NCBI GenBank assembly: GCA_902598315.1
Contig: CACKBP010000005.1
Coordinates: forward strand, 1-32,582
From: an uncultured Pelagibacteraceae bacterium
GTDB lineage: Bacteria > Pseudomonadota > Alphaproteobacteria > Pelagibacterales > Pelagibacteraceae
Reading direction: 5' to 3'
Length of the DNA stretch: 32,582 nt
Below are positions 9,206-16,625 of this stretch, piece by piece. Made by a program: the position numbers and the translations under genes. The notes under the pieces are model-generated. The model was given only the letters and a program-made list of their open reading frames with translations. It searched no databases and was not told where the DNA came from. Each line of letters begins with the position of its first letter. The stretch's first letter is position 1.

Positions 9206-9235
9206 ATTATAATAAAATTGACTCTTGACAGTTCA
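9206..9235 (-). promoter_or_regulatory. candidate promoter of the minus-strand operon
   Basis: Read on the minus strand, 9211-9206 is a perfect TATAAT. An 18-base spacer precedes it, with a weak -35 (TGAACT, 9235-9230, 3 of 6 consensus positions). The -10 lies about 29 nt upstream of the ATG at 9177. The -35 overlaps the first GTTCA-N5-TGAAC palindrome, so repressor binding there would be expected to block this promoter too. This is a consensus match only, and A+T-rich DNA produces chance TATAAT boxes. Confidence 0.45.
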
Positions 9236-9253
9236 TTATTTGAACAATAAGTT
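9225..9253 (+). promoter_or_regulatory. candidate promoter of the MarR/NusG-like cassette
   Basis: A perfect -35 box TTGACA lies at 9225-9230. It is followed by a 17-base spacer and a weak -10 (TAAGTT, 9248-9253). Transcription would begin about 9259-9261, only a few bases before the ATG at 9265, giving a nearly leaderless mRNA. The first palindrome occupies the spacer and the second covers the predicted start site and the start codon, a typical arrangement for repression. The call is made on pattern alone. Confidence 0.45.
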
Positions 9254-9270
9254 ATGTTCAATATATGAAC
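9231..9270. promoter_or_regulatory. twin palindromic operator, GTTCA-N5-TGAAC x2
   Basis: Two identical-arm palindromes, GTTCA-N5-TGAAC, lie at 9231-9245 and 9256-9270. Their centres are 25 bp apart, and the intervening DNA also forms the inverted pair TTGAACA/TGTTCAA (9240-9246 and 9255-9261). The sites sit in the divergent promoter region immediately before and across the start codon of the MarR-type regulator. I infer they are its autoregulatory operator and that they may control the divergent minus-strand operon as well. The repeats are seen directly; the protein partner is inferred. Confidence 0.65.
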
Positions 9271-9588
9271 AAGTCAAGAGAAAACTCTGAAAAAGAGCTA
9301 GAACTAGAGGTAATGCGAACTATTACCGATAAACCCGATATAACCCAAAGAGAGCTAGCTGACAGGTTGGGACATAGCCTTGGTAAGCTTAATTATTGCT
9401 TAAGAGAATTGAAACTTAAAGGTTTTTTAAAAATTGAAAATTTTAGAAAAAATCCTAACAAATTAAACTACCTTTATATTTTAACCCCTAAAGGCTTAGC
9501 GGCTAAAACAAAATTAACAATAAGCTTTATGAACAGAAAAATGAAAGAGTACGACGAACTAAAGAAAGAATTGGAACAAAAAAAATAA
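9265..9588 (+). CDS. MarR-family EPS-associated transcriptional regulator (TIGR04176-like)
   Basis: A 107-residue protein consisting of one winged helix-turn-helix domain. The HTH spans about residues 26-51 ('ITQRELADRLGHSLGKLNYCLRELKLKGF'), and the wing follows at about 55-75 ('NKLNYLYILTPKG'). A charged helix at 80-107 is probably for dimerisation. Size, sequence style and position match the small EPS-associated MarR-like regulators found beside polysaccharide clusters. It lies divergently from the minus operon and 3 bp before the NusG-like gene, with which it should be co-transcribed. Its start codon lies inside the second GTTCA-N5-TGAAC palindrome, so autoregulation is likely. No ligand-binding pocket is evident; what signal releases it is unknown. 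Confidence 0.88.
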   Translation: MNKSRENSEKELELEVMRTITDKPDITQRELADRLGHSLGKLNYCLRELKLKGFLKIENFRKNPNKLNYLYILTPKGLAAKTKLTISFMNRKMKEYDELKKELEQKK

Positions 9589-9591
9589 AAT

Positions 9592-10089
9592 ATGTGGGCA
9601 GTCTTTAAAATTGATAAAAGGAGAGAATTGTTTCTCTCGGAAGACATTAAAAAAAAATTAGGGCAAAATCCTATTTTTTATAAACCAAAAATGCTTCTAC
9701 AAAATTATAAAAAAAATAAGCTATTATCAAAAGAATTTAGTTTACTTGGAGATTATGTATTTTGTTTTCACCCAAAATTTAATTGCTCATCAAGTTTAAG
9801 TCTCCTGAGTTTCTGTAGAGGATTGAAATATTATTTGGTGGGATCAATCAGTTCTCAAAAAGAAATTGAGGAATTTATAAATAAATGTAAAAATGCGGAA
9901 GATCTCAACGGCAACATAACAACTAATTTTTTTAAAATTGATACAAAAAATAATTATAAATTTAAATCTGGTCCCATGACTGATAAATTATTTAAAATTA
10001 TTAATATACAGAGAAATAAATTAAAAATTTTACTGGGTGACTTAAAAACTACCATAAATAAAAAAGATTATTTATTTTACCCAGTATAA
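9592..10089 (+). CDS. NusG-paralogue / RfaH-like transcription elongation factor
   Basis: A 165-residue protein. Residues 1-100 look like a NusG N-terminal (NGN) domain: it begins 'MWAVFKIDKRRE', has 'FYKPKML' in the middle, 'LLGDYVFCFHP' in the RNAP-contact region, and ends with 'EIEEFINKC'. Residues about 124-165 look like a KOW domain ('FKSGPMTDKLFKIINIQRNKLKILLGDL'). The protein is a little shorter than typical house-keeping NusG. Its place between an EPS-type MarR regulator and a long polysaccharide operon fits a specialised NusG (RfaH/LoaP/UpxY type) that helps RNA polymerase read through long operons. This is motif-level evidence, and no general NusG context (secE, rplK) is present. 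A hairpin lies 35 bp downstream, between it and the first sugar gene. Confidence 0.72.
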   Translation: MWAVFKIDKRRELFLSEDIKKKLGQNPIFYKPKMLLQNYKKNKLLSKEFSLLGDYVFCFHPKFNCSSSLSLLSFCRGLKYYLVGSISSQKEIEEFINKCKNAEDLNGNITTNFFKIDTKNNYKFKSGPMTDKLFKIINIQRNKLKILLGDLKTTINKKDYLFYPV

Positions 10090-10123
10090 AAAAAAATGAA
10101 AAATATATAATTTTGTAAAAGAT

Positions 10124-10144
10124 GTACTTTTACGAAGTACGGAG
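10124..10144 (+). promoter_or_regulatory. leader hairpin plus GGAG, possible recruitment (ops-like) element
   Basis: A perfect 6-bp stem, GTACTT (10124-10129) with AAGTAC (10135-10140), closes a 5-base loop (TTACG). The GGAG at 10141-10144 directly abuts it and could be the ribosome binding site for the TTG start at 10157, with a rather long 12-base spacing. No U-tract follows, so it is not an intrinsic terminator. It lies in the 67-bp leader between the RfaH-like gene and the first sugar gene. That is where an ops-type element, which folds into a hairpin in the non-template strand, would be expected. There is no match to the E. coli ops sequence, so the role is inference. Confidence 0.4.
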
Positions 10145-10156
10145 TATTGGTTAAAC

Positions 10157-11149
10157 TTGAAATTCAAAAAAAAATCATTAGTAACTGGCGGAGCGGGATT
10201 TATTGGAAGCAATCTAGTAGATGAGCTTGTTAGGTTAAAGCACCATGTTACAGTATTAGATAATTTTAGCACTGGAAAAAAAAATAATTTAAAACATCAC
10301 AGTAAAAAAAATGTGAAGATAATCAATATTGATATATCTAAAAATTTAAAGATAGAAAAATATATAAAAAATATAGATTACGTATACCATCTTGCTGCTT
10401 TAGCAGACATAGTTCCTAGCATTAAATATCCAGAAAAGTATTTTAAATCAAATGTGATTGGAACATTTAATATTTTAAATGCCTCATTTAAAAATAAAGT
10501 TAAGAAATTTATCTACGCTGCTTCAGCAAGCTGTTATGGAATACCAAAAAATTTTCCTACTAGTGAAAAAAATAAAATACAAATTGAATATCCTTATGCA
10601 TTTACAAAATGGCAAGGTGAAGAATTGGTTATGCATTGGGCAAAGATATATAAATTTCCCGCTGTATCTTTAAGATTTTTTAATATTTACGGTCCTAGAT
10701 CTAGAACTTCTGGTGCATACGGAGCTGTTTTCGGAGTTTTCTTAAAACAAAAATTATCCAAATACCCTTTAACGATAGTTGGTGACGGTAGACAAACTCG
10801 AGATTTTTTACATGTTAAGGATCTTATTAAAGCAATTTTACTCGCTACTAAATCAAAGAGTGGTAAGATTTATAATGTTGGTTCCGGTAAAGAAGTTCAA
10901 GTTAATAAGATAGCCAGGCTTATTGGCGGCAGCCAAATTAACATTTCTAAGAGACCGGGAGAACCTGATAGATCATTAGCTGATATAAGTAAAATTAAAA
11001 AAGAATTAGGCTGGACTCCTAAAATAAATATTGAGGAAGGCGTGCAAACATTATTAAAAAGCATTAATCATTGGAAAAGTGCTCCATTATGGACTCCAAA
11101 TAAAATCAAAAAAGCCACAAAAGATTGGTTTAAATTTTTAAAAAAATAA
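10157..11149 (+). CDS. NAD-dependent sugar-nucleotide epimerase/dehydratase (extended SDR)
   Basis: A 330-residue extended SDR. The NAD-binding motif 'GGAGFIGS' is at 11-18, 'YAASASCYG' (with the catalytic-region Ser) at 120-128, and the active-site Y147-x3-K151 in 'YPYAFTKWQGEE'. This is the pattern of UDP-glucose/UDP-GlcNAc 4-epimerases and related dehydratases. 'RFFNIYGPRSR' (substrate loop) and 'VGDGRQTRDFLHVKDL' are also typical. The C-terminus carries an extra 'SINHWKSAPLWTP...ATKDWFKFL' tail of about 30 residues beyond the usual end. The start is TTG at 10157, since no ATG fits and the Rossmann motif begins about 9 residues later; a GGAG lies 12 nt upstream. It is the first sugar gene after the regulatory cassette, 2 bp before the kinase fusion. 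The substrate is unknown. Confidence 0.85.
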   Translation: MKFKKKSLVTGGAGFIGSNLVDELVRLKHHVTVLDNFSTGKKNNLKHHSKKNVKIINIDISKNLKIEKYIKNIDYVYHLAALADIVPSIKYPEKYFKSNVIGTFNILNASFKNKVKKFIYAASASCYGIPKNFPTSEKNKIQIEYPYAFTKWQGEELVMHWAKIYKFPAVSLRFFNIYGPRSRTSGAYGAVFGVFLKQKLSKYPLTIVGDGRQTRDFLHVKDLIKAILLATKSKSGKIYNVGSGKEVQVNKIARLIGGSQINISKRPGEPDRSLADISKIKKELGWTPKINIEEGVQTLLKSINHWKSAPLWTPNKIKKATKDWFKFLKK

Positions 11150-11151
11150 AT

Positions 11152-12672
11152 ATGGCAACTTTTTTAAATATTATACAATTATCAAAAAAAATTGATGAAA
11201 TCAGAAAAAAAAAGAAAAAAGTAGTTCTTTGTCATGGGGTGTTCGACCTATTACATGTAGGACATATAAGACACTTTGAAAAAGCTAAGACTTTAGGAGA
11301 TATCCTTGTTGTATCTATAACAGCAGATAAATTTGTGAACAAAGGTCCAGGCAGACCTGCTTTCAAAGAGGAAAATAGAGTGCATGCGGTATCCTCTATT
11401 AGAGATGTAGATTTTGTAACAATTAATCATGATTACACAGCAATAAATCTAATCAAAAAGATTAGACCAGATATTTATTGCAAAGGCCCTGATTATAGAA
11501 AGCATTCTAATGATCTAACAGGTGAAATCAAAAATGAGATAAAACATATTAAAAGAGTAGGCGGTCAAATTATATATACAGGTGGAGAAACTTTTAGCTC
11601 AAGTGTTTTAATAAATAAATTTTCGGAAAATATTTCAAGTTCTCAAAAAAATTCGATTAATAAAATTAAAAAAAGTTATACCTTTAATTCGTTAAATAAG
11701 TTGATAGAGAATTTTAAAAAAATAAAAGTATTGGTAATAGGAGAAACTATTATAGATCAGTACGTTTTTTGTGACGCTTTAGGGAAATCAGGTAAAGAAC
11801 CAGTTTTAGCCTTACGTGAAATGAAATCTGAAACTTATTTAGGAGGCGCACTTGCTATTGCAAGGCATATTTCAAAATTTTGCAAAAAAATAAATTTATT
11901 TTCAATGATTGGTGAAAAAAATGAATTCTTAAAAGAAATAAAGACAAGCTCTGAAAAAAATATTAAGTTAAATTTTATAAACAAAAAAGATTCACCAACT
12001 ATTTTTAAAAAAAGGTTTGTCGATTATATAAGTAACAATAAAATTTTAGGAGTTTACAATATTAATGATGATCCATTAAATCCGATGGATGAGAAAAAAT
12101 TTAATAATTACTTGAAAAAAAATTTAAAAAAATATGATCTAGTAATTGTATCTGACTATGGTCATGGATTTATTTCTTTAAAATCAGCAAAAATAATTAG
12201 CGAAAATTCAAAATATTTAGCTGTTAACGCTCAAATTAATGCAGCTAATATTGGTTATCACAGTATGAAAAAATATAAAAATATTAATTGCATGGTAGTA
12301 AACGAAAAAGAAGTTCGACACGAATTAAGGGATAGAACTAATGATTTAAAAATTTTAATGAAAAGATTGGCTAGAGAACAAAAAATTAAAACAGTAATTG
12401 CAACTAAAGGGCAGAACGGGTCTATCATGTATAATCTCAAAGAAAATAGTTTTGTTCAATCTGATGCTTTTGCGAAAAAAGTTGTAGATAAGATTGGATC
12501 TGGTGACAGCATGTTAGCCCTTATTTCCTTGTGTTTAAAATCTAATTTTAGTAAAGAGCTCTCACTTTTAATAGGTTCTTTAGCTGCAGCTTATTCTACG
12601 GAAACAATGGCTAACAAAGAACCAATTTCAAAAATTAAAGTATTAAAAGCACTAGAACATATTCTAAAATAA
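11152..12672 (+). CDS. cytidylyltransferase-PfkB kinase fusion, HldE-like with reversed domain order
   Basis: A 506-residue fusion. Residues about 20-155 are a nucleotidyltransferase of the RfaE2/GlyCT type, with 'HGVFDLLHVGHIRHF' containing H35-x2-H38, and 'ENRVHAVSSIRDVDFV' as the later motif. Residues about 190-506 are a PfkB/ribokinase-type sugar kinase. It starts 'IKVLVIGETIIDQYVF', has 'TYLGGALAIARHI' for sugar binding, and ends with the catalytic anion-hole motif 'DKIGSGDS' (G449-D452). E. coli HldE has kinase first and transferase second, so here the order is reversed. The predicted role is to phosphorylate a sugar at C1 and then activate it with a nucleotide (ADP-heptose-like or another NDP-sugar). 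It is packed between two SDR genes with 2- and 4-bp gaps, which supports one pathway. The true sugar may not be heptose. Confidence 0.85.
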   Translation: MATFLNIIQLSKKIDEIRKKKKKVVLCHGVFDLLHVGHIRHFEKAKTLGDILVVSITADKFVNKGPGRPAFKEENRVHAVSSIRDVDFVTINHDYTAINLIKKIRPDIYCKGPDYRKHSNDLTGEIKNEIKHIKRVGGQIIYTGGETFSSSVLINKFSENISSSQKNSINKIKKSYTFNSLNKLIENFKKIKVLVIGETIIDQYVFCDALGKSGKEPVLALREMKSETYLGGALAIARHISKFCKKINLFSMIGEKNEFLKEIKTSSEKNIKLNFINKKDSPTIFKKRFVDYISNNKILGVYNINDDPLNPMDEKKFNNYLKKNLKKYDLVIVSDYGHGFISLKSAKIISENSKYLAVNAQINAANIGYHSMKKYKNINCMVVNEKEVRHELRDRTNDLKILMKRLAREQKIKTVIATKGQNGSIMYNLKENSFVQSDAFAKKVVDKIGSGDSMLALISLCLKSNFSKELSLLIGSLAAAYSTETMANKEPISKIKVLKALEHILK

Positions 12673-12676
12673 AACC

Positions 12677-13657
12677 ATGAGAAAAATTTTAATTACTGGT
12701 GGCGCTGGGTACGTGGGGTCTGTTTTAACTCCATATCTTTTAAAAAAAGGTTATGAAATAACTGTTTTAGATTTAATGATTTATGGCAATGATGTTTTAA
12801 AAAGGGATAAAAAATTAAGTATTATTAATGGCGATATACGGGATATTAATTTACTAGAAAAAATTATACCGGGGCATGATGCTATAATCCACTTAGCGTG
12901 TATATCTAATGATCCAAGTTTTGAGTTAAACCCTGATTTAGGTAAATCTATTAATTTTGATGCATTTGAGCCCCTTGTAAATATTTCAAAAAAATCAAAA
13001 ATAAAAAGATTTATTAATGCGTCAACATCTTCCGTTTATGGCATTAAAAAAGAAAAAAATGTTGATGAGACAATGGAATTAAAACCTTTAACAGATTACT
13101 CAAAATACAAAGCTGATTGTGAAAAAATTCTTGATAAATTTAACGACTCCTCTTTCTGTGCTGTGACTTTGAGGCCGGCAACAGTTTGCGGATACTCTCC
13201 ACGTCAAAGATTAGACGTTATAGTAAATATTCTGACTAACCTAGCTTATCACAAAAGAGAGATAAGTATTTTTGGAGGGGGTCAATTACGCCCTAATATT
13301 CATATTAACGATATGATTAGAGCATACGAATTAATGTTAACATCTGAAGATAAAAAGATATCAGGAAAAATCTTCAATGTTGGCTTCGAAAATAGATCAG
13401 TTGAGGAAATTGCAAGAATAGTTCAGGATAAAGTCGGCAAAGATGTTATATTAAATAAAACCGAAACGAACGACAATAGGTCTTACCACATTTCCTCAGA
13501 AAAGGTAAAAAAAGAGCTTAATTTTTCTTGTAAATTTAATATATCTGATGCAGTAAGTGATCTAATCAATAAATTTGAAAATAAAGTTTTTAAAAATCCT
13601 TTAACAAATGAAAGATATTTTAATATTAAAACAATGAAAAAATTAAATCTTAAATAA
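12677..13657 (+). CDS. NAD-dependent epimerase/dehydratase (second extended SDR)
   Basis: A 326-residue extended SDR. 'GGAGYVGS' at 8-15 binds NAD; 'NASTSSVYG' (114-122) and Y141-x3-K145 in 'DYSKYKADCE' form the active site. 'RPATVCGYSPRQRLDVIVNILT' is the substrate-binding segment, followed by 'GGGQLRPNIHINDM'. The 'HLACISNDPSFELNP' stretch after the Rossmann core resembles members acting on NDP-hexoses or NDP-heptoses, but I cannot distinguish epimerase from dehydratase or reductase. It lies 4 bp after the kinase-transferase fusion gene and 3 bp before the E1 alpha gene. It therefore probably acts on the NDP-sugar formed by the fusion enzyme, or prepares the acceptor for the thiamine enzyme. 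It is clearly different in sequence from the SDRs at 10157 and 28635, so it is not a recent duplication. Confidence 0.82.
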   Translation: MRKILITGGAGYVGSVLTPYLLKKGYEITVLDLMIYGNDVLKRDKKLSIINGDIRDINLLEKIIPGHDAIIHLACISNDPSFELNPDLGKSINFDAFEPLVNISKKSKIKRFINASTSSVYGIKKEKNVDETMELKPLTDYSKYKADCEKILDKFNDSSFCAVTLRPATVCGYSPRQRLDVIVNILTNLAYHKREISIFGGGQLRPNIHINDMIRAYELMLTSEDKKISGKIFNVGFENRSVEEIARIVQDKVGKDVILNKTETNDNRSYHISSEKVKKELNFSCKFNISDAVSDLINKFENKVFKNPLTNERYFNIKTMKKLNLK

Positions 13658-13660
13658 GTT

Positions 13661-14704
13661 ATGAATAAAAATTTATTAAAAAAAATTTATCAGATAATGC
13701 ATCTAATTAGATTTTCCCAAGAACATCTGATAAATATTTATCATCCTGAAGATAAAATGAAATGTCCTATACACTTTTGTAAAGGACAAGAAGCTTTAGC
13801 ATCGTGTTTAAGTCAATTTTTAGTAAAAGATGACTACATTTTATCTCATCACAGATCCCATGGATATTATATCTCGAAAAAATGTCCTATAGACCAAATG
13901 GTTGCGGAGTTCTATGGAAAACGAAGCGGCTCAAATGAAGGTTTAGCTGGCTCTCAAGAATTATCTTACTCAAAAAATAATTTTTACAGCGGAACAATTC
14001 TTTCTGGCATGTTTTCAATAGCATTGGGTACTGCTTATGTTCAAAAAATTTATAATAAGAGAAATATTACATATACGGTTATTGGTGATGGAGGCATGGA
14101 AGAAGGAATAGTTTATGAAACTTTGAACTTAGCATCATTAAAATCTTTACCAATTCTCTTTATTTGTGAAAATAATAGATACTCAGTGCATACAAACATT
14201 AATGAACGAACAAAGAGCTCAAATTTTAAAAAAAAAGTCGAGTCATTTGATATTAAATACATTAAGATTTCTGAATATGAAATCGAGAGTATTTTTAAAA
14301 AACTCAAAGAAGCTATTCAATACATAAAGTCAAATGCAAAACCTGTTTTTATTGAGTACGACACAATGAGAACATGTGGACATGTTGGCCCAGAAGATGA
14401 TGACAAAGAGCATGACTATCGAAAACTAGATTTATTAAAATGGAAAAATAAAGACAGTTTTATAGATTTACGTAAAAAATTAATAAGAATATCTAATATT
14501 AAAAGCATAAATTTGATTGAAAAAAGAAATATAAATATCGTTAAAAGTGCAGTTACTAAAGCCCAGAAAGCGAAAACTCTAAATTTTAATACAAGCCTAA
14601 AATATAATCTTATTAAAAAATTTTCTAATAAAGTTAAGTCCTTTGCTAAACCTTCTATTGATTTTAAAAGTAATCAAAAAACAACAAAGCTAAACCCATA
14701 TTAA
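13661..14704 (+). CDS. thiamine-diphosphate enzyme, E1 alpha subunit (PDH/acetoin-dehydrogenase-like)
   Basis: A 347-residue protein. The ThDP/Mg-binding motif starts with 'GDG' at 142-144 and ends with 'NN' at 171-172, about 28 residues apart as in the family. 'SHHRSHGYYI' (62-71) and 'YGKRSGSNEGLAGSQ' (85-99) are typical of E1 alpha subunits of 2-oxoacid dehydrogenases. The C-terminal ~60 residues are lysine-rich and diverge from true PDH. No E2 or E3 gene is in the window and no phosphorylation loop is evident. The complex may therefore act as a free carboligase or decarboxylase rather than as part of a dehydrogenase complex. It overlaps the E1 beta gene by one base (TAATG), so the two subunits should be made in equal amounts. 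The position between sugar genes points to sugar metabolism rather than central carbon flux; that part is inference. Confidence 0.85.
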   Translation: MNKNLLKKIYQIMHLIRFSQEHLINIYHPEDKMKCPIHFCKGQEALASCLSQFLVKDDYILSHHRSHGYYISKKCPIDQMVAEFYGKRSGSNEGLAGSQELSYSKNNFYSGTILSGMFSIALGTAYVQKIYNKRNITYTVIGDGGMEEGIVYETLNLASLKSLPILFICENNRYSVHTNINERTKSSNFKKKVESFDIKYIKISEYEIESIFKKLKEAIQYIKSNAKPVFIEYDTMRTCGHVGPEDDDKEHDYRKLDLLKWKNKDSFIDLRKKLIRISNIKSINLIEKRNINIVKSAVTKAQKAKTLNFNTSLKYNLIKKFSNKVKSFAKPSIDFKSNQKTTKLNPY

Positions 14705-15678
14705 TGAAAAGAAAAATTAATTTTTCTACAGCTATAAAAGAAGCAATGTTTGAATCAATGAAATTAGATCAAAAAGTAATTGTTTATGGCCTTGGAGTTG
14801 GAACAAGTGGAAATATATATGGCACTACAAAAGGTCTTAAAGAAAAATTTGGGTCTAAAAGAGTTTTTGATGCCCCGGCAGCAGAGTCAGCCCTTACAGC
14901 AATGGGTACTGGGATGGCATTATCTGGCGCAAGACCGCTTCTCATACATCAGCGGTTTGATTTTATGATTTACTCTTTGGATCAAATAGTAAATTGGATC
15001 TCTCTTTGGAGTTACAAGTCGGCTGGTAAAAGTCAAATTCCAATAACAATTAGAACAGTTGTAGGTAAAGGATGGGGTCAAGGACCTCAACACGCAAAAT
15101 CTTTGCATTCCTGGTTTTCCAATTTACCAGGAGTTTCTGTTGTTTACCCATCTTCTCCATATGAAGCTAAAGGATTATTATTAGGTTCAATTTTTTCTAA
15201 TTTTCCTACTATTTTTTTTGAAAGTAGAAGTTTGCACGCAAGTGTTGAGAACGTTCCAATAAAACCTTATTTTTTAGATCCTACAAAATCATTTATCAGA
15301 AAAAAAGGAAAAGATTTAACTATCGTTGGCTTTGGACCTTCAATTGTAGACGCTTTAAGAGTATCAGACGAAATTGAAAAACGTAAAAAAATCACTTGTG
15401 AAATAGTTGACCTAAGAACAATAAATCCAATTGATGAAAAAACAATTATAAACTCTTTAAAAAAGACAAAAAATTTATGTGTTATTGAACATGGTTGGCC
15501 TAACTCAAGTGTTTCGTCTGATATTATCTCTATAGTTACAAAAAAAGTAAAATTAAAAAATAAACCTTTACAGGTTTGTTGGCCACAAAGTCACGTTCCT
15601 ACATCGAGTGACTTAGAAGATAAATTTTATTTTAAAATATCTGAAATAATTCAAAAAATTGAAAAAAATTTTAAGTAA
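14704..15678 (+). CDS. thiamine-diphosphate enzyme, E1 beta subunit
   Basis: A 324-residue transketolase-type protein. The N-terminal pyrimidine-binding domain starts 'INFSTAIKEAMFESMKLDQKVIVYG'. The conserved Glu needed for ThDP activation is E61 in 'APAAESALTA'. The 'HQRFDFMIYSLDQIVNW' helix follows, with 'GPQHAKSLHSWF' in the substrate-loop region. The C-terminal transketolase-C domain (about 195-324) has 'DLTIVGFGPSIVDAL' and 'IVDLRTINPID', then 'CVIEHGWPNSSVSSDI'. Together with the preceding gene it forms a complete heterotetrameric E1, which transfers two-carbon acyl or ketol units after decarboxylation. No lipoyl E2 is visible. The downstream orphan gene starts one base after its stop, so translation is coupled. 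Confidence 0.87.
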   Translation: MKRKINFSTAIKEAMFESMKLDQKVIVYGLGVGTSGNIYGTTKGLKEKFGSKRVFDAPAAESALTAMGTGMALSGARPLLIHQRFDFMIYSLDQIVNWISLWSYKSAGKSQIPITIRTVVGKGWGQGPQHAKSLHSWFSNLPGVSVVYPSSPYEAKGLLLGSIFSNFPTIFFESRSLHASVENVPIKPYFLDPTKSFIRKKGKDLTIVGFGPSIVDALRVSDEIEKRKKITCEIVDLRTINPIDEKTIINSLKKTKNLCVIEHGWPNSSVSSDIISIVTKKVKLKNKPLQVCWPQSHVPTSSDLEDKFYFKISEIIQKIEKNFK

Positions 15679-15679
15679 A

Positions 15680-15973
15680 ATGATTTCTATCCAATTTAGA
15701 GAATTAGTGAAGAAATATGAAAAAATTCTTACATCGACTTCTAGAGGCTTTGATACCAAATATGAATTTCTTGAGGCATGGGTTCCTAGTTCGGAGATTA
15801 CCCAAAGTGTTTTAGACCTAATAAACTCCGCTCTTGATTATGAAATCAAAGAATTAGAAATTTTATTTGATGTTAGCGATTTTAAAGAGCTAAATTTTGA
15901 TAAAATTAAAAAAAAGTTCCCACAAAATATTAAAATTTTGACAGAAGAAAAAAAAATAATTTTAACTGGTTAG
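15680..15973 (+). CDS. unrecognised 97-residue protein in the E1/rSAM block
   Basis: I do not recognise this protein. I chose the ATG at 15680, one base after the E1 beta stop, giving 97 residues; an alternative TTG at 15659 would overlap the E1 beta gene. It is acidic in the middle, with alternating hydrophobic and charged residues suggesting two or three amphipathic helices and a final beta strand ('IKILTEEKKIILTG'). There is no signal peptide, no membrane segment, and no conserved cysteine pair. It lacks the DSL-type serine of acyl carrier proteins and has no lipoyl motif, so it does not replace E2. Its tight placement between E1 beta and another orphan implies a role as a partner or scaffold of the E1 or radical SAM enzyme. 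This is inference from context only. Confidence 0.7.
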   Translation: MISIQFRELVKKYEKILTSTSRGFDTKYEFLEAWVPSSEITQSVLDLINSALDYEIKELEILFDVSDFKELNFDKIKKKFPQNIKILTEEKKIILTG

Positions 15974-15975
15974 TG

Positions 15976-16623
15976 ATGAAAAAAAGCATTTTTGAAAATG
16001 AAAAATTAATTTTTTCTTTTTACTATGACGAACAAACAAGTAAGTTTAGTCAGATTAATTATAAAGATAAAAAGTTGAATAATTTTGAAAAAAAAATTTT
16101 AGACGAAGCAATAAAACTTTTTTACGAATGTAGCATTCAAGAATTGTATGAACATTTAATTATAAGAATAGAAAATAGATTAAGAGATTACTCCTCTAAA
16201 CCTTATAGTGATGGAGTGTTAATGCCAGAAAATTTAAGCGAATTTTCTTTCTTTCAACATTTTTTCAGAGGTATACTTAAAAAATTAATAGCAAAAAATT
16301 TAAGTTCAAGAATTAATTTTCAATGCTTAAAACCTTCTAAAAGTTGGACTGATTTAAACGACAACCAAAAAAAAACGGCTATTATAAATGAATTTAAAAA
16401 ATTCAATTTTCCTTCTGGATATTCAGTTGATAATCTTGATATATTAAGGATCGAAAAGAATAGTGATATCTTTATAGATTTACAAAATATGCACGATATA
16501 GATATGAAAAATAAGCTTTGTTTATCACTTGAAATTTATTTAAAAAGGTCATTAGATGAGTCTTTAAACATTTACTTAGAGACTGTTGTAGACAAAAATA
16601 AATTAAGAAGGTTGAAACTTTAG
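15976..16623 (+). CDS. unrecognised 215-residue protein upstream of radical SAM gene
   Basis: I do not recognise this protein. The chosen ATG is at 15976, two bases after the previous stop; a GTG at 15973 overlaps that stop by one base and is also in frame. The protein is soluble, without signal peptide or membrane helices, and has only three or four scattered cysteines. It begins with a short beta-rich section ('NEKLIFSFYYDEQTSKF') and continues with helices through 'LYEHLIIRIENRLRDY'. It ends in a strand-helix-strand region, 'FIDLQNMHDIDMKNKL' to 'DKNKLRRLKL'. The gene ends 2 bp before the radical SAM/SPASM gene, so the two proteins are probably translated together and may interact. It could be a substrate-presenting or cluster-delivery partner; no motif proves this. 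Confidence 0.72.
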   Translation: MKKSIFENEKLIFSFYYDEQTSKFSQINYKDKKLNNFEKKILDEAIKLFYECSIQELYEHLIIRIENRLRDYSSKPYSDGVLMPENLSEFSFFQHFFRGILKKLIAKNLSSRINFQCLKPSKSWTDLNDNQKKTAIINEFKKFNFPSGYSVDNLDILRIEKNSDIFIDLQNMHDIDMKNKLCLSLEIYLKRSLDESLNIYLETVVDKNKLRRLKL

Positions 16624-16625
16624 TT

